DNA from: Gari tellinella
Taxonomy: Eukaryota > Mollusca > Bivalvia > Cardiida > Psammobiidae
Length of the DNA stretch: 64,000 bases
Reading direction: 5' to 3'
Assembly: GCA_922989275.2 (NCBI GenBank)
Contig: OV277868.1
Coordinates: forward strand, 55,426,216-55,490,215
Below are positions 57,301-63,831 of this stretch, in pieces (positions within the stretch are counted from its first letter, which is position 1; each line of letters opens with the position of its first letter). A program made the position numbers and the translations under genes. The notes beneath the pieces were generated by a model, which ran no database searches, was not told where the DNA came from, and worked only from the letters and a program-made list of their open reading frames with translations.

Positions 57301-58420
57301 TTTTACACTGACCATGACTGTCACACACTTTTCCAATTAGGCATGTATACTACTGAACATGTTTCTGGCTGTGGGCATTAGTGTTCCACAAACAAATCGC
57401 GTGTTTACTAATGGAATAGTTCAGATGTTTGAACTTTAAAGCTTGTGGAGTTTTATATAAGACCATTCACCGGAAGACTTGTCGACATTTATCCAATCTT
57501 CTTTTGGGTCATTCTTTATCTATTCGTCTTTGATATTACAGTTTCGGGTCTAGAGTTGTCGGTAACAGAACAGGCATCGTGTTCAACGACGAGATTGATG
57601 ATTTCTCCACCCCAGGGACAGTCAACGTTTTCGGGTTACCAGCATCTCTTGCTAATTTAATAAAGCCATACAAGCGCCCTATGTCGTCAATGTCTCCTAG
57701 TATTGTTGTCGATGCTAATGGTGATGTTAAACTGGTCACTGGTGCATCAGGAGGCACCTTAATCATTACAGCAACTGCTTTGGTAAGTGGTGGTGATGTT
57801 GCTGCTATTCATTTTACATGTAGTGTAGAATACGTTCACGTTTCAAAGAAACTAAACACAGCTTGGGCATGTATAATGCTACAAAGTATAGATAAAAAAC
57901 AACGTTTTGAAAATTCTGACCATTTGCAATTCTTTAAGTTGCAAACAGTTAGGCGCCTGATCGAACGCCTGGTCTTTACCGGAACCAAAAGAGTGCTGAG
58001 CACATCAGATCTAACATGTGTACCAAGTTTCACTAAGATCAGGCTCCGAGGTTATAAAGCGTTTTAGCTGTGTCTGAGTGTGTTCACAAACATTTGATTG
58101 GTCAGATTTGAGCTTAGGCTCAAATCTGACCAATCAAATACTTGGGAACGAGTTTAGACTCATGTCAAAAGCTTTATAACCTCGGAGCCAGGTCAGGCCA
58201 GGGTCAAAACTGTTTGCAATGTTATAAATCTGCTTTTCTCATAACACGACTCATGTGTGAATGATAGCAAATCATTATGTTCGAACAAAACTAAACACTA
58301 TTTCAGAATATCATACACACGCTTATGTTTGAATTGGGGTTGAAAGAGGCCATTAACTTTCCCAGATTCCATCACCAACTACTACCGGAAACGGTGAGAG
58401 TAGAACAGCGCATGCCTCAG
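48117..58420 (+). CDS. GGT1: Gamma-glutamyltransferase / glutathione hydrolase proenzyme, paralog B (possible pseudogene, 3' end missing)
   Basis: Ten plus-strand exons in GGT order: 48117-48341, 51936-52061, 52387-52484, 53609-53801, 54177-54337, 54540-54689, 55427-55581, 56765-56952, 57542-57782, 58307-58420. Exons 2-10 are open, in phase and flanked by AG/GT; exon phases 1-6 equal those of paralog A. Key residues are present: AREMAP (Arg107 in human GGT1), DAGTSHLSV with the catalytic nucleophile Thr, [18 protein letters not shown] and GASGGT oxyanion glycines, RFHHQLLP. The last C-terminal exon (about 50-60 residues) was not found by 64000. Exon 1 has a deletion that shifts the frame and gives a stop after 52 codons, and two exons are followed or preceded by tandem partial copies. 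It is either a young pseudogene or a gene with a different first exon. Confidence 0.88.
48342..49105. other. GGT-B intron 1, left part, unassigned
   Basis: AT-rich; a small duplication of AGAGGTCAATGTCA near 48622-48655. No element recognised. Confidence 0.4.
49106..49210 (-). mobile_element. SINE 3' part, second copy
   Basis: GTCAGTCATATCGCGACATC, CAGCTAATTACAGG and GGCACTAATCAGCAACTGTG match the 3' half of the SINE at 1590-1890. Its head is missing; R2 sequence starts where it should continue. Confidence 0.6.
49211..49413 (-). repeat. Repeat R2, 3' part, inverted
   Basis: Reverse complement of the last 200 bp of R2 (AATACGAAAGACTCAAGCAG, CCACCTCTCAATCAGAACAC, AC microsatellite, CATAAAGCAAAGTGAATATA GG). 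Only the right end of the element is present. Confidence 0.75.
49414..49876. other. Unassigned intron sequence
   Basis: A GGGGTTTGAACCC stretch at about 49432 resembles an inverted Pol III B-box but has no matching A-box. Nothing else recognised. Confidence 0.35.
49877..51100. mobile_element. Element K with internal tandem units
   Basis: Left end TTAGCTCACCTGGCACGAAG TGCCAAGGTGAG and a TCCGTCCGTCCG tract; right end CAGGTGAAC and CATGCGGCTCTTGTTTTAA. Between them lie about six units of 150-190 bp with ATCTTCTTGTCAAAAACTAC, GGTGACCCTCTACCAGAT, AAAAACATGGCCGCCAGTGG and GTGGGGCAAGTTTTCCTTAT. The arrangement is one I recall as common in bivalve genomes. No transposase seen. In GGT-B intron 1. Confidence 0.75.
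51292..51935 (+). repeat. Five tandem degenerate copies of GGT-B exon 2
   Basis: Copies begin at about 51292, 51419, 51548, 51671 and 51796, so the period is 123-129 bp, with 140 bp to the intact exon at 51936. Each carries GATCATGGTACGGTATGGCG-like sequence, GGCAGTGGATGCTGCTATAG-like sequence and a CAACCCGCAGAGTTGT-like end. Four keep a TTTCAG or TTTACAG acceptor; the second has lost the AG. None has the GGCTTCTTCATGACC end or a donor, and all contain frame breaks. Confidence 0.92.
51936..52061 (+). CDS. GGT1: GGT-B coding exon 2 (intact copy)
   Basis: 126 bp; encodes [19 protein letters not shown] and [15 protein letters not shown]. Acceptor TTTTCAG, donor GTAAGG. Last member of the tandem array and the only complete one. 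It has Gly where paralog A and the family usually have Ala (AVDAA). Confidence 0.92.
52387..52484 (+). CDS. GGT1: GGT-B coding exon 3
   Basis: 98 bp; encodes [20 protein letters not shown] and [13 protein letters not shown]. The acceptor is TTTCAAG rather than TTTCAG. Donor GTACTT. Confidence 0.9.
52696..52918. mobile_element. MITE family H copy 3 (TTAA-ended)
   Basis: TTAACTCATTCATCCCTGAA at the left, TAGGGTTGAATGTG-TTAA at the right. The hairpin is reduced to GTAGACCCTGATCAGAGTCTAC. In GGT-B intron 3. Confidence 0.75.
52919..53312. other. Intron 3 sequence with a weak hairpin
   Basis: AGTTTGGAGATTAGTCATAC / GGTGTCTGATCTGACTC at about 53218-53275 is a decayed core. Otherwise unassigned. 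Confidence 0.4.
53313..53566. mobile_element. CAGGG-ended MITE copy 2 with family A core
   Basis: CAGGGCTGCCATTTCTCCGG at the left, CTTATAGCAGCCTTA at the right, flanked by the 6-bp direct repeat AAAATA. The interior is the reverse of 12876-13128 and carries the AAGCAGGCTGAAAG hairpin. It ends 42 bp before the exon 4 boundary of GGT-B. Confidence 0.85.
53609..53801 (+). CDS. GGT1: GGT-B coding exon 4
   Basis: 193 bp; [31 protein letters not shown], then a diverged [20 protein letters not shown] end. Acceptor AATAG, donor GTTTAC. Confidence 0.9.
54015..54152. repeat. Family H half element
   Basis: AATCAGGATCTGCACTGTTT, TTCAACCCAAACCGTTAATG and CATTTCAGGAGGGAATA are the right half of family H. 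In GGT-B intron 4. Confidence 0.55.
54177..54337 (+). CDS. GGT1: GGT-B coding exon 5
   Basis: 161 bp; [37 protein letters not shown] and SVDIMEQ. Acceptor GTACAG, donor GTAGTA. Confidence 0.92.
54540..54689 (+). CDS. GGT1: GGT-B coding exon 6
   Basis: 150 bp; [50 protein letters not shown]. Acceptor TTTCAG, donor GTAGGT. Confidence 0.93.
54708..54824 (+). repeat. Second, open copy of the 3' part of GGT-B exon 6
   Basis: Begins 18 bp after exon 6 ends, at TATATAGCGGCTGTGAAGGA, and runs without frame breaks through [33 protein letters not shown] to a GTACAT donor-like site. It lacks the first 11 residues of the exon and has no convincing acceptor. Read-through from exon 6 meets a TAG after GRYL. 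Confidence 0.9.
54825..55277. other. Intron 6, unassigned part
   Basis: No repeat landmarks or coding similarity recognised. Confidence 0.4.
55278..55406. repeat. Degenerate family C right half
   Basis: ATTTGGAGACTAATCAGACG, a GGGGTCTGATCTGTAT arm and GGGAAAGAATAACGTATTTC TCT. It lies just upstream of the exon 7 acceptor and may supply part of its upstream context. Confidence 0.6.
55427..55581 (+). CDS. GGT1: GGT-B coding exon 7
   Basis: 155 bp; [43 protein letters not shown], matching the family's YHRIVEAFRFAYAxRxxLGD region. The acceptor TTAAAG has a weak pyrimidine tract. Donor GTATGT. Confidence 0.88.
55818..56036. mobile_element. Family E copy 3, interrupted by family C copy 9
   Basis: GGGGACCGTCTTACGAAATG at the left. 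At 56037 a C element begins inside the right terminal repeat (GTCGCACGACGAATCA), and after it 56286-56301 (CATGTATGATGGGCCCC) resembles the remaining E end. Confidence 0.75.
56037..56285. mobile_element. MITE family C copy 9
   Basis: TACAGTGGAGATAACGTTAT and AACGTTTTCTCCACTG-TA; hairpin GAGCCTGATCAGACGCCGGG / CCCGGCGTCTGATCTGGCTC. Nested in family E copy 3, GGT-B intron 7. Confidence 0.85.
56302..56764. other. Intron 7, unassigned part
   Basis: No repeat landmarks recognised. It ends at the exon 8 acceptor CCATGACAG; two further AGs lie 14 and 28 bp upstream but do not give the right phase. Confidence 0.45.
56765..56952 (+). CDS. GGT1: GGT-B coding exon 8 (catalytic Thr)
   Basis: 188 bp; [21 protein letters not shown], then [20 protein letters not shown] and STINI. 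The Thr of GTSHLSV is the autocleavage nucleophile that becomes the N-terminus of the small subunit. Only the CATGACAG acceptor restores phase with exon 7. Donor GTGAGT. Confidence 0.92.
56953..57541. other. Intron 8, nothing recognised
   Basis: AT-rich low-copy sequence without repeat landmarks. Confidence 0.45.
57542..57782 (+). CDS. GGT1: GGT-B coding exon 9
   Basis: 241 bp; [44 protein letters not shown] and [17 protein letters not shown]. Contains the Asp pair, Ser-Ser and Gly-Gly residues that hold the gamma-glutamyl group. Donor GTAAGT. Confidence 0.94.
57940..58215. repeat. Hairpin-core remnant containing a 148-bp foldback element
   Basis: Outer remnant: GCAAACAGTTAGGCGCCTGA to GGGTCAAAACTGTTTGC. 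Inside, 58042-58189 begins GGCTCCGAGGTTATAAAGC and ends with its exact 19-bp inverse. At its centre, 58093-58138, two exact 21-bp inverse arms (TTTGATTGGTCAGATTTGAG and one more base) flank a TTAG loop. In GGT-B intron 9. Confidence 0.85.
58307..58420 (+). CDS. GGT1: GGT-B coding exon 10 (last one visible)
   Basis: 114 bp; [38 protein letters not shown], matching the family's PRxHxQLLPxxxxVE region. Acceptor TTTCAG, donor GTAAGA, phase 0. At least one more exon is required. Confidence 0.92.
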
Positions 58421-58581
58421 GTAAGAGTTGCTCTACGTCTACTCAGGCTCCAAACTGTATCACATTAACGTACATATACTTCATTTATGCATTCTCCTTC
58501 CATATGAGGAACATGGACGTTTTCTAACCGTCGAATATATTTAAGCATCGTTTTTGAAATCGTTGTCGTAGCACTGCATGT

Positions 58582-58680
58582 TACAGTGGAGAATACGTTC
58601 TTCTTTCCCAATAAACGCGTTTACTCTAAAACTATTTTTTCAATTGCAAACAGTTTGGAGCCAGATCAGACGCCTAGATA
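58582..58680. repeat. Truncated family C left half
   Basis: TACAGTGGAGAATACGTTCT through GGAGCCAGATCAGACGCC, then unrelated sequence. Confidence 0.75.
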
Positions 58681-58736
58681 CAGTGATGTGTGCTCCAATC
58701 ACATAAAACCCCTGAGAAATCATCATTTAGTTTCTT

Positions 58737-58959
58737 TTAACCCGTTACCCCATAAATACGCCATTTTACGCCTTTCATTTATTCTTCCACTTACAATTTT
58801 TACAAATATGAATATGTATCATAAGAAATATTTTCTAAATTCTAGCAGATAATGGCTTAAAGTAGGCTGAAAGTAAAGCAGAATGTGCCTTACTTTCAAC
58901 CTGTTTTAAGTGATCACTTATTTTCAATACTTGAAACTGGCTATGGGGTAATGGGTTAA
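58737..58959. mobile_element. MITE family A copy 5 (TTAA-ended)
   Basis: TTAACCCGTTACCCCATAAA and CTATGGGGTAATGGG-TTAA, near-exact inverse ends. The hairpin core has lost its GGCGCATTCT arm. Confidence 0.85.
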
Positions 58960-59017
58960 ACGCCACATAATGATCGTAATCGAACTGAAAGTAAATTTTT
59001 CAAGGACGTTATGACGT

Positions 59018-59210
59018 CATAAACCATTCACAGCCATGACATCATCTGATCACAAACGTATCACCTGCTTATATTTTTAAAGTTTAGATATTGAGCGGTT
59101 GGAAATAAAAATTATTTATTCGAGTGTAAAACAGTTTGGAACCTGATACGATGCCGCGTACACATCATTTGGCGATGTCTATTTCCAAATTGTTAGCATG
59201 TGCTTGTGTT
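59018..59210. mobile_element. MITE family D, degenerate copy
   Basis: AAACCATTCACAGCCATGAC, TCACCTGCTTATATTTTTAA and a weak hairpin with GGAACCTGATACGATGCCGC. Confidence 0.55.
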
Positions 59211-59374
59211 GTCGAGTTTACATGTAGCACTGATTGCCACTGAATGTGGTTAGCAGTGTCAACATAATGACATATTTACGCATTTTCGCCTGCGTCCTAT
59301 AATAGGAATATAGGGCAAAATAATGTAGACTATCATCAGACGCCACATAATTGAATGCTCTATATTTGCGTTAA

Positions 59375-60085
59375 CCGTCTCGTAAATACGCTATTCCTAC
59401 CCATTTACGCGTTAATCTATGCGTAAGAAACGCATATTGAACGGTTAACGAACGCTTAACGAACGGTTAATGCCTAACGATCTTAACGCTTTTATACCAG
59501 AGATGTTGCGATTGGTGCGTCAGTTATCCGTTTCACGCGGAGATTTTGGATCTTATTGAATTGTTCGAAGATAATTAAACCATGCATTTATGTTGATCAT
59601 ATTCCATAGTTTCGTTACCCTGCTATCAAAAATAATGTAGCGCCAACCGTGTACATGCAGATGTAGATTAAAGTATCACACAATTAGTTTAAGAGCTAGC
59701 CGCATTAATCTGACATCAATCAATTACAACAGTCACTGACCACCCGCCTGTAACCAATCAATTACAACAAGCATTGACCACCCGCCTATATATGCCACTC
59801 AGCTATCGGGGGATTAACAGTTTATTGCCAATTAAATATAGCAATGTTATCGGTAATACCACCTAATGTTCTGTAATACACATGTCATAAAGTGGATGTG
59901 TAAACCAGTGAAGCTAAGGGGTCCGTCGGCTAAGTGATCACCCTTTCACCCGGGCTCTTTTAAATGCGTATAGAAACGCGTAAAGAAACGGCTAGGAAAC
60001 GCATTTAACGAAACGGACAATAAACGCGTAAGAAACGCTTAAGAAACGCGTAAAGTGGGTAGGTATAGCGTATTTACCACTGTAT
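59375..60085. mobile_element. Element S: about 0.7 kb, ends rich in ACGCGTAA motifs
   Basis: Left CGTAAATACGCTATTCCTAC and CCATTTACGCG; right ACGCGTAAAGTGGGTAGG and TATAGCGTATTTACCACTG, an imperfect terminal inverted repeat of about 35 bp. The left subterminal part iterates AACGGTTAACGAACGCTTAA; the right iterates AAACGCGTAAGAAACGCTTA. No coding sequence. Confidence 0.7.
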
Positions 60086-60727
60086 TACTTTCGAACTCGA
60101 TTTACCAGACTCGCTTCAGTCGAAATACCATGTTTAATGTATCTACAGAATAATATAGAAGTTGCTTTAGTCGAACAAAACTGTATTTCAAAATTATCAA
60201 TGTGCTCAAGCCAATTTTAAACTTTCAAATACGAGTACGTTTGACTTAAGCGAGTTCAGTCCACTTCTTAAGTATTAGTGAGTGAGAAGAGTGACGTTAT
60301 TTTAGACGGGAAAATCCTTGGTAATAATAATATAATGGCCGTTTATAACATAACAGACGGCGTGAGCGTTGAATAACACCCGTTGTTTAAATGTCATATA
60401 TAACTAGTTAAATAACTATGCAAATGAGGTACGCCACGACGCCGTTACTTGTGACGTCAATAAAATGCGTTCTATGCGTTCTATTTCCAACGTCTTCTTT
60501 CCATCATGTAGGTTCAATTTATAGATTTTGGTGTAATTAAACAATATTAGATCTACATGAAAGTGCTTATTAATACATGTAATAAAATAAACACTATGCT
60601 AGTGAACGGGGTTAATTTGGAACATTTTTTTTCCTGTATAGATCTACTTATATCGCGCTTAGCATTCACTTTACCTCAAAGGCTGCGATAAATAACTTTT
60701 CTAGGTTATGTTATAAAAAAATATAAC
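60086..60727. repeat. Repeat V copy 3, then unassigned
   Basis: GCTTCAGTCGAAATACCATG, TTAGTCGAACAAAACTGTAT and TTGACTTAAGCGAG to about 60265 resemble repeat V. The remainder holds no recognisable feature. Confidence 0.45.
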
Positions 60728-60728
60728 A

Positions 60729-60858
60729 TTCGTGTTAATAATTTATTGAATTTATCAAACTCGTCGTTTTAGAAAACGATAAAAACTTGGCAAAGCCTCG
60801 TTTTTATCGTTTTCTAAAAGACTCGTTTAATAAATCCAATAAATTATGAACACTCATG
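60729..60858. repeat. Large foldback inverted repeat
   Basis: AATAATTTATTGAATTTAT and CGTTTTAGAAAACGATAAAA are mirrored by TTTTATCGTTTTCTAAAAG and AATAAATCCAATAAATTAT around CTTGGCAAAGCCTCG. Arms of about 50 bp. Confidence 0.8.
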
Positions 60859-60989
60859 TAATATTTTATATATCTTACTCTTAGAATTTTTGCTAAGTAA
60901 ATATTATACACGTAGATCTAGTATTTTTCAGAGGAAACGCTAGACAATAATTTTACTTAGCGAAAAATGTCTGGAAAATTCTATCTCTA

Positions 60990-61058
60990 TTATTATAATC
61001 ATTATTATTAGATCTATTATTATTATAATTATTATTATTATTATTATTATTATTATTG
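60990..61058. repeat. ATT trinucleotide microsatellite
   Basis: Mostly ATT/TTA repeats with a few interruptions. Confidence 0.9.
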
Positions 61059-61194
61059 GTCCATTGCCAACGTTTATTTTGGCTCTCGCTCTGGTTCTGT
61101 TTCCAAACGCAATACACATTACTTTAGTATTCTAGAAATGTATACAGTGGGATAGACGTTATTATTCGCCTTTAAAACAGTGATGTCCTTTTCA

Positions 61195-61262
61195 ATCAGT
61201 ATTAGGGGGCTAAATAGGATCCTAAAGAAGCCCACTTATCAATAACTGCACTGTTTGCTAGT
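61195..61262. repeat. Family H-like hairpin fragment
   Basis: TAGGGGGCTAAATAGGATCC, AAGAAGCCCACTTATCA and ACTGCACTGTTTGC; strongly decayed. Confidence 0.4.
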
Positions 61263-61917
61263 TTCGCAATATATTGCGAACATATTTTTAGTAATATTCC
61301 TTCTACTTTCTATCTCTCCTCTACCTTTGTCTGCCTTTACTCACTATCCGCTTATTCTAACTGTTATTTAAAATTTAGATAATATGTTTACAGCCATTGT
61401 AGTACATTCTAATGTTGTAAGAACGTGTGGCCCAACCCCATTTCTCTGTAAATATTTAAAGTACATATTGCAGACATCAAACCTAAATAGCCATACATGT
61501 AATTGGACTAGACTTCTTGTTGAATTTGAATGTCCATTAAAGGTTTACGAAGTGGATGTGAGTTAAAAGAAGGGAGATAATAAAATTTGGAGAAAGGAAA
61601 AGAATGTGTATTTTTGTCTACCGTATCCATTATATCTAAGTTCGCAAAGAAATCGCTTGCATTCTGAGGGGAACATTAACCTGCTTAAAGTTGTCACCAG
61701 TCTTCAAAACGCGAAAAACGTTATTTGGCAATGTTGTCTGAACAACTAGAGTGTCAAGCAGTTTTGATCTAGATGAGACGCCGAGTTACTCGGCGTCTCA
61801 TCTGGATCAAATTGTTTGCAACATTGAACACAAGTTCATCCATAGCGTGCAGAACGTAGATTAATAGAATATAATGTTTCGGTCGAGTAAGTCATGAACC
61901 TTTTTTATGTACATGTT
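61263..61917. other. Mostly unassigned; one perfect hairpin
   Basis: At 61757-61823, TTTTGATCTAGATGAGACGC and GCGTCTCATCTGGATCAAA face each other around CGAGTTACTCG, a core with the TGAGACGCC variant. No sign of the missing terminal GGT exon. Confidence 0.5.
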
Positions 61918-62174
61918 CTATCATTTTATGACCTTAACACTCCACTGTCATGATATTTATCGTCTGTCATCTCCTTTCAAACCTGGACATTGTATACAAA
62001 GAAACGTCAACATACGTGCCAACACGACTAGATTAATTATACTGAGCAAATTCGGCGTCTGATTTGAATCCAAACTGTTTGCAAAGCATCGTGTTGTCTA
62101 TCTTGTCAGTAAAAGGGTTTCGGTTTGAAGAACTACCTGTTAAACCCTTTCATGATCAAATTATTCGAAGGATG

Positions 62175-62387
62175 TTTACCCCCTCACCGCTTTATTGTCG
62201 TCTGCTTCAGTATTATTGGTTGCAAGACACGTTTCAAAGTTAAAGTTAAGGTTGTATGACTTAATTAATATCGATAATAGTGTGAAACAGTTTGGTTCCA
62301 GATCAGACGCCGCGTAACGCGGCGTCTGATCAGGACCCAAACTGTTTTCAAACGCGTTTAAGGCGTCATTGAGAGTGAAATAGTTAA
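62175..62387. mobile_element. MITE family D variant
   Basis: TTTACCCCCTCACCGCTTTA at the left, GAGAGTGAAATAG-TTAA at the right, near-perfect hairpin GTTCCAGATCAGACGCCGCG / CGCGGCGTCTGATCAGGACC. Confidence 0.75.
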
Positions 62388-62804
62388 TAAAATGAGTGGT
62401 TTTAAATACATGGTGGAAAAGTAAACACGGCGGCAATCCATTTTAACATGCTTGGGTGAAGTTACTAGTTATGCCTTGACTAAAGCTACGGTTTGTCAGT
62501 ATATACATGTGCGTGTTCTTGAATATTCAGTGTAGATAATATATTAAGTGATACATTACGTGATAAGTATATCCAGTTGATGCAATCTACCAGGAGTCTG
62601 AAACCATGAGCCAAACGTGAGTACTTGTTCAACTTTTAACACATGTTTAACACATAAACCTTAACAACATGAAAGCATTGGGATAACTACTAGTTCATGT
62701 TGCAAATAGATTGGACCCAGTTGAGACGCCGAGTTTCTGGGCCTCTGACCTAGATCCAAACTGTCTGATGCTATAATGATATTTTCAGAAAGAAATCTCA
62801 GAAA

Positions 62805-63037
62805 TACAGTGGAGGAAACGTTATTCTTTCCCGTTTTAAACGCAAACGAAACGCAGACATAACGCACTAAAATGGAGAAAACGACAACAGTTTGACAATT
62901 CTTACTATTCTTTTTTATCTGAGTGGCAAACGGTTTGGAGCCAGATCAGAGGTCGGGTTACCAAACTGCTTGCGTTGGAAATAATAGTTTAAGCGTAAAC
63001 GCGTTTATTTGGAAAGAATAACGTATTCTCCTCTGTA
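62805..63037. mobile_element. MITE family C copy 10, TA-flanked
   Basis: TACAGTGGAGGAAACGTTAT and AACGTATTCTCCTCTG-TA. The hairpin right arm is deleted. SD copy 1 shows the empty site near 39657, with a single TA in AGAAATATCACC. Confidence 0.85.
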
Positions 63038-63343
63038 GCAACTCTTTTGATATGCTGCTGGCGACAATTAAATAGCGTGTATAAGGTAAAACAATAGTTT
63101 GCAAACAGTCTGGATCTAGGTCAAATGCAGTGTAACACATACTCTAAACTAAATCCAAACTTGACATACTTCTGTATTATATTTAATACATATATACGTA
63201 AATATAGATATCAATTGAACACAATAATTTTAAGCAGACGACTTTATGAGAAGAAAAAGGGTTAATGTCACTACAGTCTGGCGTGCATGTGTTGTTGTAT
63301 CTTGAATTGAGTGAATGTGCATGTTCATGTTCTAAAATGCACG

Positions 63344-63563
63344 TACAGTTGATTATATATTTTCCCGTCCAGTTTAAATGAAGCTAAACGAAATGCGATG
63401 AATGGTAGAACAATCAAAATGTGTTGAAATTGTGGACGAACTTGTTTTTGATCTATGTGGAAAACAGTTTTGGGCCTGATCTGGCAATAAAATACATCTG
63501 TTGCACAGTGTTATAAACGCGGGTTTTTTTTGGCAAACACGTAATAAGGTCTTCCTCACTGTA
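63344..63563. mobile_element. MITE family C, degenerate copy
   Basis: TACAGTTGATTATATATTTT CCC and GGTCTTCCTCACTG-TA; the hairpin is nearly gone. Its left part is also in SD copy 1, so it predates that duplication. Confidence 0.65.
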
Positions 63564-63621
63564 TACGTGTATGAGATAAGTCACTGCTTTGAACAGCGTG
63601 AAATATGTGATTATTCCCCGC

Positions 63622-63823
63622 TATACCATTAAACGCATTTACCCTAAAACTATTATTCCCCATGCAAGCAGTTTGGAACCAGATCAGACGCCGGGTAACC
63701 CGGCGTCTGATCTGGCTCCAAGCTGTTTGCCACTCAGATCAAAATGAATAATAAGAATGGTCAAAATGTTGTCATTTTCTCCATTTGTTTGCGTTGCGTT
63801 TCGTTTGCATTTTTTCCACTATA
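63622..63823. mobile_element. MITE family C, with decayed ends
   Basis: ACGCATTTACCCTAAAACTA, perfect hairpin GGAACCAGATCAGACGCCGG / CCGGCGTCTGATCTGGCTCC (one mismatch), GCGTTGCGTTTCGTTTGCAT at the right; terminal TACAGTGGAG is shortened. Confidence 0.7.
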
Positions 63824-63831
63824 ACTTCCTT

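Larger units (their letters stand above)
61918..63452. repeat. Segmental duplication SD, copy 2
   Basis: Colinear with 39140-40415. It contains a family D element (62175-62387) and a family C element (62805-63037) not present at the corresponding places of copy 1, and lacks the family F insertion of copy 1. Confidence 0.8.

Noticed and set aside
62581..62618. Possible small GGT exon ending at ACGTGAGT near 62618
   Set aside because: Flanked by CTACCAG and GTGAGT, but the peptide ESETMSQT does not match the GGT C-terminus, and it lies inside the SD copy 2 region.
12247..63823. Regularly recurring palindromes as CRISPR repeats or bacterial terminators
   Set aside because: Spacing is irregular, the elements have transposon ends and target duplications, and the genome is eukaryotic.
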